From an uncultured Rhodospirillales bacterium (GTDB lineage: Bacteria > Pseudomonadota > Alphaproteobacteria > Acetobacterales > Acetobacteraceae), in contig CAIYCW010000040.1 in assembly GCA_903924855.1 (NCBI GenBank), positions 88,757 to 152,756 on the forward strand: a stretch of DNA of 64,000 bases, given 5' to 3'. The position numbers were made by a program, and so were the translations under genes. Positions within the stretch are counted from its first letter, which is position 1. The number at the start of each line of letters is the position of its first letter. The notes below the pieces were generated by a model. That model was not told the DNA's origin. It ran no database searches and was given only the letters and a program-made list of their open reading frames with translations. Shown one piece after another: positions 1 to 8,864 of the stretch.

Positions 1-1
1 A

Positions 2-820
2 TTGCGGGGCCTGGCGGCGTTGGGGTGGCTGTTGGCGGTGGCGGGGCCGGGCGCGGCGGTGGCACAGCGGATCGAGATGGCCTCGACCGCGATCGCCGAT
101 GCGCGGTTTGCCCGCCCGGCGCCGGAGCCGCTCACCGGCGTGCTGTCTCTGCCCGGCACCGCGGGGCCGTATCCGGTGATCATTCTGCTGCATGGCTGCA
201 ACGGGTTGGGCAACGGGTCGGCGATGAACCACTGGGTGGAGCGGGTGAAGGGCTGGGGCTATGGCGCCTTCGTGCTGGACAGTTTCACCCCGCGCCATGT
301 GCGCAACGTGTGCGCGCCGGCGGATCAGCCGAAGGTGACGGTGGTGGATCGCGCGGGGGATGTGGTGAACGCGGCCTGGGCGTTGTCGCAGACAGCGGGG
401 GTGGATGGGCGGCGGATCGGGGTGATCGGGTTTTCGCATGGCGGCGGCACGGCCGCGGTGGTGGCGCGGCGGCCCTTTGTGCAGGCGCATCCAGGCCTGG
501 TGCGGGCGGCGGTGGATTACTATGGCGGCTGCCGGGTGCCGGAACTGTATGGCGGGCTGCCGCTGCTGGCGTTGAACGGGACCAGCGATGACTGGGGCAA
601 TCCGGCCAGCACATGTGCGGCGTTCGCCTTGGCGGTGGCGGGACGTGGTGCCATAGAGAACCACAGCTATGACGGCGTGGTGCATGGGTTCGACAATCCC
701 GATCTGGTGCGGATGCGGGTGGCGTTCGGCCACCGCCTGCAGTTCGACGCTGTTGCGGCCGCTGACAGCTATGAGCGAACCCGGGCGTTTCTGGATCGGT
801 TTGTCCGGGATGCACGCTGA
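2..820 (+). CDS. Dienelactone hydrolase-family protein, secreted (5' end at window edge)
   Basis: An alpha/beta-hydrolase of the dienelactone hydrolase family, 272 aa from a TTG at base 2. The true start may lie just outside the window, although the first ~22 residues already look like a signal peptide (hydrophobic stretch ending AAVAQ), so little is missing. Visible motifs are an oxyanion-type HGCNG near residue 65, the nucleophile elbow GFSHGGG (Ser where classical dienelactone hydrolases have Cys), and a late VHGFDNPD segment carrying the probable catalytic His. It is clearly paralogous to the next gene: same length, same LDSFTPR/LDSFTAR block, same C-terminal RTRAFLDRF/RTRVFLDRN ending. 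The substrate cannot be told from sequence; an exported esterase or lactonase is likely. Confidence 0.8.
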   Translation: MRGLAALGWLLAVAGPGAAVAQRIEMASTAIADARFARPAPEPLTGVLSLPGTAGPYPVIILLHGCNGLGNGSAMNHWVERVKGWGYGAFVLDSFTPRHVRNVCAPADQPKVTVVDRAGDVVNAAWALSQTAGVDGRRIGVIGFSHGGGTAAVVARRPFVQAHPGLVRAAVDYYGGCRVPELYGGLPLLALNGTSDDWGNPASTCAAFALAVAGRGAIENHSYDGVVHGFDNPDLVRMRVAFGHRLQFDAVAAADSYERTRAFLDRFVRDAR

Positions 821-907
821 GGCGGCGTGGCTGAAATCTGTTGCAGGGCCTGAGGGCGCGGACGCATCGTTGGGTCATCGGTCCTGATTGATGGGGAGGA
901 CTACGGC

Positions 908-1738
908 ATGAAGCGGATCGTCACAGGCATTGCGGCGGGTCTTGGGATAGGTCTGCTGCTCGCCGGACCCTGCGCGTTTGCAGGCGAGACGGTGGAGATT
1001 GCCACGGTGCAGATCCCGGGTGCCACGGCGCGGCCGTCGCCACGGCCGATCAGCGGGAGGTTGACCCTGCCCTCCGGCGTGCGGCCGGCGCCGCTTGTGA
1101 TTTTGCTGCACACCTGTGGCGGGATCGATCGCAACGGGCATCTGGAGGGCTGGGCGGACCGGCTGGGCGAATGGGGCTATGCGGCGCTGGTGCTGGACAG
1201 TTTCACCGCGCGCGGCGTGGCCAATGCCTGTGCCGGCAACAAGAAGGATTTGGTGACACCGGGCGATCAGGCGGCCGATGCGATCAACGCGGCGCTGGTG
1301 TTGTCACGCAATCCGGCGATCGATGCGGGGCGGATCGGGGTGATCGGGTTTTCGTTTGGCGGGGCGGCCGCGGTGAATGTGACGCGCAAGGTGTTCCAGA
1401 AGGCGCAGCCCGGGCTGATCAAGGCGGCGGTGGCCTATTACGGGCGCTGCTATGAGGACACCGCCTATGGCGGCATGCCGCTGCTGATGCTGTATGGCGA
1501 CCGCGATGATTGGGGCGACCCGCCGGGCACCTGCCAGCGTTTCATCACGGCGCAGGGCGAGCCGCGCACGATCGAGCGCCATGTCTATCCTGGCGTGTAT
1601 CATGCGTTCGACCAGACATTCGCCAATCCCGGCAAGGTCCAGGAAGGGCATCGGATGCAATATGACTATGAGGCGGCCGAGGACAGTTTTCAGCGCACGC
1701 GGGTGTTTCTCGACCGCAATCTGAAGGGTGCCCGGTGA
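908..1738 (+). CDS. Dienelactone hydrolase-family protein, secreted paralogue
   Basis: 276-aa alpha/beta-hydrolase, tandem paralogue of the preceding gene and in the same orientation 87 bp downstream. ATG start with a strong ribosome site (GGGGAGGA about 8 nt upstream). The N-terminus is a good Sec signal peptide (MKRI, hydrophobic core, cleavage after AFA near residue 25). Motifs: HTCGG oxyanion region, GFSFGG nucleophile elbow with Ser, DDWGDP (probable acid) and GVYHAFD (probable catalytic His). The pair probably arose by duplication and acts in the periplasm on related esters or lactones; the substrate is unknown. Confidence 0.85.
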   Translation: MKRIVTGIAAGLGIGLLLAGPCAFAGETVEIATVQIPGATARPSPRPISGRLTLPSGVRPAPLVILLHTCGGIDRNGHLEGWADRLGEWGYAALVLDSFTARGVANACAGNKKDLVTPGDQAADAINAALVLSRNPAIDAGRIGVIGFSFGGAAAVNVTRKVFQKAQPGLIKAAVAYYGRCYEDTAYGGMPLLMLYGDRDDWGDPPGTCQRFITAQGEPRTIERHVYPGVYHAFDQTFANPGKVQEGHRMQYDYEAAEDSFQRTRVFLDRNLKGAR

Positions 1739-1808
1739 TCAGAGGGGTTGGCGGTGTTTTATTCTGGCGGGTGATAGGGCGGTGCGCCTTCTGACATAGA
1801 TTTTTACT

Positions 1809-1849
1809 GTCATTTCGATGGATTGCTTCGCTTCGCTCGCAATGACGAA
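1809..1849 (-). repeat. Truncated copy of the GTCATTGCGAGCG palindromic element
   Basis: Reading on the minus strand, TTCGTCATTGCGAGCGAAGC leads into GCAATCCAT. This is one arm of the palindrome seen intact at 14581-14667. Only a remnant of the second arm remains (GTCATT at 1809-1814), so it looks like an internal deletion derivative. It lies between the second hydrolase gene and the end of moaB. Confidence 0.75.
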
Positions 1850-1903
1850 GTTTGGATTGTTTGCCGACAGGTGGTGATGGCGGGGCTGATCGGCCGGGTC
1901 TGG

Positions 1904-2449
1904 TCAGCCGGCCTTTGGCAGATGCTCCTGCAGGCGGGGCATCAGTTCGACGAGGTTGCAGGGGCGGTGGCGGTTGTCGAGCTGCCAGACCAGTATGTCG
2001 TCCCACGCGTCCTTCACCGCACCGGTGCTGCCGGGGAGGGCGAACATGTAGGTGCCGGCGGCGACGCCGCCGATGGCGCGGGACTGGATCGTGGAGGTGC
2101 CGATCTTCTGGTAGCTCAGCATGCGAAACAGCTCGCCAAAGCCCTCGATGGTCTTTTCCAGCACGCGGCCGAAGGCTTCCGGTGTGACATCCCGGCCGGT
2201 GATGCCGGTGCCGCCCGAGGTGATGATGACGTCGATCGCGGGATCGGCGATCCAGCCACGCAGCTTCGCTTCGATGAGGTCGGCGTCGTCGCGCACGATG
2301 TCGCGGGCCATCAGCCTGTGGCCGGCGGCGGTGATGCGTGCGGCCAGCGTGTCGCCCGAGGTGTCGTTGGTGGCGTTGCGCGTGTCCGACACGGTCAGCA
2401 CCGCGATGTGGCAGGCGATGAAGGGATGCGTCTCGTCGATACGTGACAT
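1904..2449 (-). CDS. moaB: Molybdenum cofactor biosynthesis protein B
   Basis: 181-aa MoaB/Mog-family protein, which binds molybdopterin in the adenylylation step of Moco synthesis in the cytoplasm. Seen: the family signature TSGGTGITGRD near residues 86-96, the acidic D-x-TPEA loop after it, and the conserved LPGSTGAV block near residue 145. The start is the ATG preceded by GAGGA; upstream in-frame starts lack a ribosome site and would run into the transglycosylase gene. It is the last gene of a likely minus-strand run UDG - slt - moaB, 52 bp after slt. Confidence 0.9.
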   Translation of the reverse strand: MSRIDETHPFIACHIAVLTVSDTRNATNDTSGDTLAARITAAGHRLMARDIVRDDADLIEAKLRGWIADPAIDVIITSGGTGITGRDVTPEAFGRVLEKTIEGFGELFRMLSYQKIGTSTIQSRAIGGVAAGTYMFALPGSTGAVKDAWDDILVWQLDNRHRPCNLVELMPRLQEHLPKAG

Positions 2450-2501
2450 GGCGTGTCCTCGCCGGACCGTCTGGTTTCGCCGGCGCGACGGGCGGGGGCG
2501 G

Positions 2502-4364
2502 TCAGTTGCTGGCGGTCTGGGTTTCGAGCTTATGATAGCGCGGCCAATCGCCGGCTGCGAGTTCATCCAGGCTCGGTGTGGGCAGCTTCATCCTGGTTGC
2601 ATAGATCCAGGTGTAGGTGAGGGCGCGCGGGACGAAACCGCGGGTCTCATCGATGGGGATCGCCTCGATGAACAGCAGCGGGTCGCCCATGTCCCGCACG
2701 GATGGGCCCCATTTGGTGAAGTTGCCGGGGCCGCTGTTGTAGGAGGCGAGCAGCTTCAGCAGATCGCCGCCGACCGCTTCGTGCTGTGCGAGGTAGGCGA
2801 CGTAGCGCTGGCCGAGATCGAGGTTGACGCCCGGATCGCGCAGGCTGCCGCGCAGCGTGCCGTTGGGCTCGCGCCCGGTGAGGAAGCTTGCGGTGTCCGG
2901 CATGATCTGCATCAGCCCAGTGGCGCCAGCGCCGGAGATCAATGCTGTGTCGAAATTGGATTCGGTGCGGGCGATGCCGTAGACCATCGCGGGATCGACA
3001 TGAAAACCGCCATTGGGGGACAGGCGCGGCAGCGGGAAGCGAGTGGCGTCCCGCGGTTGGCTGTCGTTGGATTCGACGAGATCGGCGAGCTGGGCGGCGA
3101 GTGGCAGCAGCCCTGCCTGTTTCGCCACCAGCATGATGGCGCGGCCGAGATCGGGGCGGGAGGTGGCGGCGGGCCAGAGCTGGCGCAGCTCGGCCTCGGC
3201 GCGCTGGGTTTCGCCCACCTGCAGCAAAGCGAAGGCGCGCATGCCTTCGGGTGTGGCGGACACAGCGTCCAGATCGGCGATGGTCAGCACGTCCCGCGCA
3301 TCGCCGCCGCCGATGGCGAAACCGTAGCCCAGGCCCAGCACGCGGCGTGCGAGGAAGCCGTAGAAGGTGCGCGGTTCGGCGGCGGCGCGCTGCATGGCGC
3401 TGCGATAGGCGCCGGCGTGGCCGGTGCGCAGCTGGGCGCGGGCGGCCCAGAAGGCGGTGGCGCTGCGCAGGGCGGAGGTGGTGAGCTCGGCGCGGGAGGC
3501 GGCGTCGAACATGGCGCGGGCGAGTTCGATGCGGCCCATCCGCCAGGCGGCGAGACCGGCCATCTGGCCGGCGAGGGCGGAGGCCGGGCAGGACTCCGCG
3601 CGGCAGAGCGCCATGCCGGTGAAGCCGAGTTCGTAGGCCTCGGCATCGCGGTTGAGGGTGAAGAGGATCTGTGCGGCCTCCCCCCGCAGTTGGGAGGCGT
3701 AAGGCGGGGCGATGTTGGGCTGGCCGGCCAGCACCTTCTCGACGGCGGCCGGCCCGCCGCGGCGTGCGGCCTCGGCCACCGAACGGTCGAGTGCAGCGTT
3801 GCGGCTGAGGGTGAAGCTGGCGGGTTCCGATTCCTCGGGCACCGGGCCGAGCGGCGCGCCCTGGTCGAGCGGCAGGGCCAGCTGGGCTGGTGCCGGCGGC
3901 CGCGCGGCGTTGGCGGGCAGGCGGGTCAGCAGCAGGGTGTAGATGGCGCGGGCATCCGGCAGTTCGGCGTAGCTGGACAGCCAGGCGGACAGCTCGTCTG
4001 CCGGCGGCCTTGTGAAGCGCGACAGATAGCGCTGCGCCAGGACATGGCCGAGCATGGCGTGGGTGAGCGGTTGCGTGCTGTCCAGATTGCTGACCTCGCG
4101 CGCGGCGCGGTCCATCTCGCCTTGCGATTGCAGGGCGAAGATACGGCGCAGCCGTGCTGCCTCCGACGGGGGGAGCGGCTGTGGCAGGGTGATGCCGTCA
4201 GCACCGCGCGGGTCCAATCTGGGGACCGCGAACGCCGTGTCGTCATTCACCGATATGGTCTGTGCGTCCACCCTCGTGACCGAAGCGCCGGCCAGAATTG
4301 CCGCCCCTGCCAGGAAGGCACGGGTGACAGGAAGGCGGGAGAACGCGGATTCGAACCCTCGCAT
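2502..4364 (-). CDS. slt: Soluble lytic murein transglycosylase (Slt70-like)
   Basis: 620-aa periplasmic peptidoglycan lyase. The N-terminus (residues ~1-34) is a signal peptide with hydrophobic core FLAGAAILAGASV. A long Ala-rich helical superhelix of TPR-like repeats follows, then the C-terminal goose-type lysozyme-like domain from about residue 450: DPAMVYGIARTESNF contains the catalytic Glu, followed by GATGLMQIMPDTA and the NLDLGQRYV and SYNSGPGN blocks. It cleaves between MurNAc and GlcNAc forming 1,6-anhydroMurNAc. The chosen ATG fits the signal peptide; a TTG 12 codons upstream is possible. Neither start has a strong Shine-Dalgarno. Confidence 0.92.
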   Translation of the reverse strand: MRGFESAFSRLPVTRAFLAGAAILAGASVTRVDAQTISVNDDTAFAVPRLDPRGADGITLPQPLPPSEAARLRRIFALQSQGEMDRAAREVSNLDSTQPLTHAMLGHVLAQRYLSRFTRPPADELSAWLSSYAELPDARAIYTLLLTRLPANAARPPAPAQLALPLDQGAPLGPVPEESEPASFTLSRNAALDRSVAEAARRGGPAAVEKVLAGQPNIAPPYASQLRGEAAQILFTLNRDAEAYELGFTGMALCRAESCPASALAGQMAGLAAWRMGRIELARAMFDAASRAELTTSALRSATAFWAARAQLRTGHAGAYRSAMQRAAAEPRTFYGFLARRVLGLGYGFAIGGGDARDVLTIADLDAVSATPEGMRAFALLQVGETQRAEAELRQLWPAATSRPDLGRAIMLVAKQAGLLPLAAQLADLVESNDSQPRDATRFPLPRLSPNGGFHVDPAMVYGIARTESNFDTALISGAGATGLMQIMPDTASFLTGREPNGTLRGSLRDPGVNLDLGQRYVAYLAQHEAVGGDLLKLLASYNSGPGNFTKWGPSVRDMGDPLLFIEAIPIDETRGFVPRALTYTWIYATRMKLPTPSLDELAAGDWPRYHKLETQTASN

Positions 4365-4575
4365 GACATTTGTGCTACAGAGAGTTTTGGCCCGATGCAA
4401 CCCAAACTGACGAGACGCATCTCAGGATTGCGACATGTGCGGGAAATCTGGTTGCGTATCAAGGCGATAGGGTCGCATTAAAAAAATTTGAGCAGTCAGT
4501 TTAACGGCATAGTAACTTGTACTTATGCATCCGGATTTTGTTGGAAGAAGCGTTTTTATATCAACGCCCTGACCA
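4365..4575. other. AT-rich intergenic region upstream of slt
   Basis: About 210 bp between the start of slt and the stop of the uracil-DNA glycosylase gene. Bases ~4478-4570 are markedly AT-rich against the GC-rich background (for example a run of seven A at 4481-4487). It probably carries the slt promoter and the terminator of the upstream gene: a short GCGTT...AACGC hairpin is visible near 4553-4568 on the minus strand. No gene or riboswitch is recognised. Confidence 0.45.
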
Positions 4576-5343
4576 TCATTGTTCCAGAGCCTGCCGCAAT
4601 GCGACAAGATCCTGCCACATTTCGCGTTTCGCCCCTGGATTGCGCAGCAGATAGGCCGGATGCAGCATCGCAAGGGCGGGGATCGGGGCGGCAAGACCGG
4701 GCACGTCCACCGTGGCCCAGCGGCCGCGCAGGCGGGTGATGCCGGATTTGGATCCGAGCAGGGATTGGGCCGCGATGCCGCCCAGCAGCACCAGGCGCTG
4801 CGGCCGGACGAGGGCGATATGGCGCATCAGGAAGGGCCGGCAGAGCAGGATTTCGCTGTCCGTCGGGTTGCGGTTGCCGGGTGGGCGCCAGGGCACGATG
4901 TTGGTGATCAGGAAGTTTGTGCGGTCGAGGCCGATGCTGGCCAGCATGCGGTCCAGGAACTGGCCGGAGGGGCCGACGAAGGGCTTGCCCATGCGGTCCT
5001 CCTCCGCCCCCGGCGCCTCACCGATCAGCATCAGGCCGGAGTCCGGGTTGCCGTCGGCGAATACCAGTTGGGTTGCGGTGGTGGAGAGGGCGCAGCCATC
5101 GAAGCTCTCCATCGCCTGGCGCAGCTCCTCCAGTGTGCGGGCCTGATCGGCCAGGGTCTGGGCGCGCAGCTGGGCCGGGATCTCGGGCGCGCGCGCGGCG
5201 GGGCGCGGTGCTGGCGTCTCCGGCAGGGAGGCGGATTGCTGCGGCCTTGGCGCGCGCAGCACCAGCCGGTCGATCGGCTGATCGTCCAGCGCCTCGTCCG
5301 CCCCGTAGGCAATCTGCAGCATCAAAGCGGAAAGATCGTCCAT
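4576..5343 (-). CDS. Uracil-DNA glycosylase, family 4-like
   Basis: 255-aa DNA repair enzyme of the UDG superfamily. Residues ~1-85 are a variable Pro/Ala-rich lead; the catalytic core begins at FDGCALSTTATQLVFADG. Motif A is GEAPGAEEDRMGKPFVG with the active-site acidic pair, then NIVPWRPPGNRNPT, and a late MLHPAYLLRNP motif with the catalytic-region His. Classical family-4 enzymes hold a 4Fe-4S cluster with four Cys; here only two plausible Cys positions remain (GCAL and LLCRPF), with Trp in the usual K-C-RPP position. The enzyme may therefore lack the cluster. It is divergent from the ETF-QO gene (98 bp apart). Confidence 0.88.
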   Translation of the reverse strand: MDDLSALMLQIAYGADEALDDQPIDRLVLRAPRPQQSASLPETPAPRPAARAPEIPAQLRAQTLADQARTLEELRQAMESFDGCALSTTATQLVFADGNPDSGLMLIGEAPGAEEDRMGKPFVGPSGQFLDRMLASIGLDRTNFLITNIVPWRPPGNRNPTDSEILLCRPFLMRHIALVRPQRLVLLGGIAAQSLLGSKSGITRLRGRWATVDVPGLAAPIPALAMLHPAYLLRNPGAKREMWQDLVALRQALEQ

Positions 5344-5441
5344 GCCCCATGGTTCCCGGTGGAAGGCTTTTGCGCAACCGCCAGTTTGTCCGTAATTTCG
5401 CCGCTCCCCGCCTGCAGACAAGACGGGGCGCGCTGTGGGGG

Positions 5442-7076
5442 ATGAGGATGCGTTCGGATCGCGAGCAGATGGCGTTTGATGTGGTGATCGTGGGGGCGGG
5501 CCCGTCCGGGCTTGCGGCCGCGATCCGCCTCAAACAGCTCAGCCCCGAGGCCACGATCTGCGTGGTGGAGAAAGGCGCTGAGGTGGGCGCGCATATCCTG
5601 TCGGGGGCGGTGATCGAGCCGCGCGCGCTGGATGAGCTGCTGCCGGGCTGGCGGCAGATGGACCCGCCCGAGTTCACCGCCCCCAGCGAGGACCGGTTTC
5701 TCTATCTCACGGCGCAGCGCGCCTATCGGCTGCCGACGCCGCCGCAGATGCACAACCATGGCAATCTGATCGGCTCGCTGGGCAATCTGTGCCGGTTTCT
5801 GGGCGCTCAGGCGGAGGCGCTGGGGGTTGAGATCTATCCGGGCTTTGCCGCGGCCGAGCTGCTGGTGGAGGCGGATCGGGTGGTCGGCATCGCCACCGGC
5901 GATATGGGGGTGTCGCGCGGCGGCGAACACTCCGCCCAGTTTCAGCCCGGCATGGAGCTGCGCGCGACCTACACGATCTTTGCCGAGGGTTGCCGTGGCA
6001 GCCTGACCAAGCAGCTCTTCGAGCGCTTCGCCCTGCGCGATGGCTGCGACGTGCAGACCTATGGGCTGGGCATCAAGGAGCTGTGGGAGATCCCGGCCGC
6101 CCAGCATCGTCCCGGTGCCATCACCCACACGATCGGCTGGCCGGTGGACGGCGCGACCTATGGCGGTTCGTGGCTGTATCACTGGGGGGACAACCTGGTC
6201 TCCTACGGCTATGTGGTGGGGCTGGATTACCGCAACCCGCATCTGTCCCCGTTCGAGGAGATGCAGCGGCTCAAGCTGCATCCGGCGATGAAGCCGCATT
6301 TCGAGGGTGGGCGGCGCATCGCCTATGGCGCGCGGGCGCTGTCTGAAGGCGGGCTGCAGTCGCTGCCGAAGCTCACCTTCCCGGGCGGGTGCCTGGTGGG
6401 GGACACGGCGGGGTTCCTCAACGTGCCGAAGATCAAGGGCACCCACACGGCGATGAAATCCGGCATGCTGGCGGCCGAGGCGGTGGCGCGGGGGCTGGCG
6501 GCGGACAGCCCGGCCGAGCCCGTCGCCTACACCGAGCTGTTCCGCGCCAGCTGGCTGGCGGACGAGCTGCACGCCGTGCGCAACATCCGCCCGGGCTTTG
6601 CCAGATTCGGCCTGTGGGGCGGGCTGCTGAACGCCGCACTCGACACCTATGCGTTTCGCGGCAAGGCGCCCTGGACGCTGCATCACCCGCATGCCGACCA
6701 TGAAGGTCTGCAGGAGGCGGAAACCGCCCCCGCCATCGCCTATCCGAAGCCGGATGGCGTGATCACCTTCGATCGGCTGTCCTCGGTGTTCATCAGCAAC
6801 ACCAACCATGCCGAGGATCAGCCGGTGCATCTGCGGCTGCGCGAGCCGGCGCGGGCGATTGCGGTGAACTGGGAGCGGTATCGGAGCCCCGAGACGCGTT
6901 ACTGTCCGGCCGGCGTGTATGAGATCGTCGGCGCCGACCAGGGCACCCCTGCCCTGCAGATCAACGCGCAGAACTGCGTGCACTGCAAAACCTGCGACAT
7001 CAAGGATCCCACCCAGAATATCGACTGGGTGACGCCGGAAGGTGGCGGCGGGCCGGTCTATCCGGGTGGAATGTAG
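5442..7076 (+). CDS. Electron transfer flavoprotein-ubiquinone oxidoreductase
   Basis: 544-aa membrane-associated flavoprotein that passes electrons from ETF (fatty acid, amino acid and one-carbon dehydrogenases) to ubiquinone. Seen: N-terminal FAD-binding dinucleotide fold VVIVGAGPSG (residues ~14-23) with the acidic VVEKG strand end; a central GCVVGDTAGFLN-like FAD block (GGCLVGDTAGF); and the C-terminal 4Fe-4S ligands C488, C512, C515 and C518 (CPAG...NCVHCKTC). Length is normal for the family. The ATG at 5442 has GTGGGGG just upstream; the frame stays open further upstream but there it overlaps the divergent glycosylase gene. Confidence 0.95.
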   Translation: MRMRSDREQMAFDVVIVGAGPSGLAAAIRLKQLSPEATICVVEKGAEVGAHILSGAVIEPRALDELLPGWRQMDPPEFTAPSEDRFLYLTAQRAYRLPTPPQMHNHGNLIGSLGNLCRFLGAQAEALGVEIYPGFAAAELLVEADRVVGIATGDMGVSRGGEHSAQFQPGMELRATYTIFAEGCRGSLTKQLFERFALRDGCDVQTYGLGIKELWEIPAAQHRPGAITHTIGWPVDGATYGGSWLYHWGDNLVSYGYVVGLDYRNPHLSPFEEMQRLKLHPAMKPHFEGGRRIAYGARALSEGGLQSLPKLTFPGGCLVGDTAGFLNVPKIKGTHTAMKSGMLAAEAVARGLAADSPAEPVAYTELFRASWLADELHAVRNIRPGFARFGLWGGLLNAALDTYAFRGKAPWTLHHPHADHEGLQEAETAPAIAYPKPDGVITFDRLSSVFISNTNHAEDQPVHLRLREPARAIAVNWERYRSPETRYCPAGVYEIVGADQGTPALQINAQNCVHCKTCDIKDPTQNIDWVTPEGGGGPVYPGGM

Positions 7077-7155
7077 GTAACAACCATGCGCCTGGCTCTT
7101 TTTCCGCCCGGGTGCGACACCAAAGTAACGTGAGCCGCTTTTGTCAGGAACCTGC

Positions 7156-8862
7156 ATGTCCGTCCTTCCCCGCCTGCGTCGCGTCACCCTGCTCACCCTG
7201 ACGCTGCTGTCCTCCTGTGCGGCGACGCAGCCTGGCGGCGGTGACAGCGCCCATGCCGAGACCGCGCGGCTGGAGGTGAGCGGGGCGAGCGGGGCCTATC
7301 TGTCCGGCCGGACGGCCGAGGCGGAGGGTGAGCTGGGCCTGGCCGCCGATCTGTTCCTGGCCGGGCTGAAGATCGACCCGTCCAGCCCGGAATTGCTGCG
7401 CGAGGCGTTCATCACCAGCCTGCTGTCCGGCCGTGGCGAGGCGGTGACGCTTGCGCGGCGCATGCAGACCAATGTCGCGGCGCAGCTGCTGCTGGCCAAT
7501 GCGGATGCGAAGGATGGGCGCTGGTCCTCCGCCGAGAACCGGCTGTCCGCCATCGTGCGGCAGGGGCCGGTGCAGGTGCTGCAGCCGCTGCTGGTGGCCT
7601 GGGCGCAGTTCGGCGGCGGGCGCGTGGATGCGGCGCTGGCGACCCTGACCCCGCTGGCGGAGGGCCAGCGCTTCCGCGGCGCCTATGCGCTGCATGCGGC
7701 GCTGATTGCCGACCTTGCCGGGCGCAAGCCGGAGGCGGAGAGATTCTACCGCATCGCGCAGACCGACTCCGGCGGGGTGAACCTGCAGATGGCCCGCATG
7801 CTGGCCAGCTGGCAGGCGCGCAACGGCCACGTGGCGGAGGCGCAGCAGACGCTGAACACGCTGCAGGATCAGGCGCCGGATGTGGCGATCGCGGTGCCCG
7901 CGCTGTACAACGCCTCCAGCAAGCCAATGGTGCGCAACGCGCTCGATGGCATGGCGGAGGCCTATCTCGCCTTTGGCGCGGCGTTGCGCGGCCAGGAGGG
8001 TGGCGCCGATCAGGCCGTGTTGATGCTGCGCCTGGGGCTTGATCTGAGGCCGGATCTGACCATGGCGCGGCTGATCAGCAGCGACATCCTCGATGCCGCC
8101 CATCACGAGGCCGGCGCACTTGCCATGCTCAACCCGGTGGCGGAGGACGATCCGCTGATCGCCGTGGTGCGGCTGCGCCAGGCGGCTTTGTCCGCCCGGG
8201 TCGGCCAGGTGGATGCCGCTCTGTCACTGCTCGACAAGGTCTCCGCCGCCTATCCGACGCGGCCCGATCCGTGGTCGATGCGCGGCGATCTGCTGCGCGA
8301 CGGCAAGCGCTTCGCCGAGGCGGTGACCGCCTACAGCACCGCGATCCAGCTGCGCGGCAAGCCTGATCGCAGCGACTGGCCGCTCTATTACCAGCGCGGC
8401 ATCGCCTATGACCGCTCGGGCGACTGGCCGCATGCCGAGGCCGATCTGCAGCACGCGTTGCAGCTCTCCCCCGATGAGCCCTTCGTGCTGAACTATCTTG
8501 GCTATTCCTGGACCGAGCACGGCGAGAACCTGACCAAGGCGCGCCAGATGATCGAGCGCGCGGTGGCGCTGCGCCCGGATGACGGCGCCATCGTCGACAG
8601 CCTGGGCTGGGTGGCGCTGCGCCAGAACGACACCAAGGGCGCCGTGCGGCTGCTGCAGCGCGCCGTGGAGCTGGAATCGGGCGATTCGACGGTGAATATG
8701 CATCTGGGCGACGCCTATTGGGCGGTGGGCCGCAAGCTGGAGGCGCAGTTCCAATGGCGCCGCGCGCTCACGCTCAACCCCGAGCCGGAGGATCTGCCCA
8801 AGCTGCAGGCCAAGCTGCGCGAGAGCGAGGCCGCCCTGGGCAATCTGCCGGCCAAACCCTGA
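7156..8862 (+). CDS. TPR-repeat lipoprotein
   Basis: 568-aa tetratricopeptide protein. The first 21 residues form a lipoprotein signal ending in the lipobox LSSC (Cys21), so it is probably anchored in the outer or inner membrane facing the periplasm. From about residue 35 the protein is an alpha-helical solenoid; canonical TPR units are clearest in the last third (PLYYQRGIAYDRSGDWPHAE, PFVLNYLGYSWTEHG, AIVDSLGWVALRQND, VNMHLGDAYWAVGR). It is two bases ahead of ispE, so the two are probably co-transcribed. TPR lipoproteins next to ispE recur in alphaproteobacteria. The role is likely scaffolding; no partner can be named. Confidence 0.88.
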   Translation: MSVLPRLRRVTLLTLTLLSSCAATQPGGGDSAHAETARLEVSGASGAYLSGRTAEAEGELGLAADLFLAGLKIDPSSPELLREAFITSLLSGRGEAVTLARRMQTNVAAQLLLANADAKDGRWSSAENRLSAIVRQGPVQVLQPLLVAWAQFGGGRVDAALATLTPLAEGQRFRGAYALHAALIADLAGRKPEAERFYRIAQTDSGGVNLQMARMLASWQARNGHVAEAQQTLNTLQDQAPDVAIAVPALYNASSKPMVRNALDGMAEAYLAFGAALRGQEGGADQAVLMLRLGLDLRPDLTMARLISSDILDAAHHEAGALAMLNPVAEDDPLIAVVRLRQAALSARVGQVDAALSLLDKVSAAYPTRPDPWSMRGDLLRDGKRFAEAVTAYSTAIQLRGKPDRSDWPLYYQRGIAYDRSGDWPHAEADLQHALQLSPDEPFVLNYLGYSWTEHGENLTKARQMIERAVALRPDDGAIVDSLGWVALRQNDTKGAVRLLQRAVELESGDSTVNMHLGDAYWAVGRKLEAQFQWRRALTLNPEPEDLPKLQAKLRESEAALGNLPAKP

Positions 8863-8864
8863 TC

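Noticed and set aside
2121-4481. A 786-codon open frame on the plus strand over moaB and slt
   Set aside because: Low-complexity Gly/Ala/Arg/Gln sequence antisense to genes with clear motifs; a GC-bias artefact.
5322-7196. A 624-codon open frame on the minus strand over the ETF-QO gene
   Set aside because: Antisense to a protein with complete FAD and Fe-S motifs; its own translation is Arg/His/Gln-rich and domain-less.
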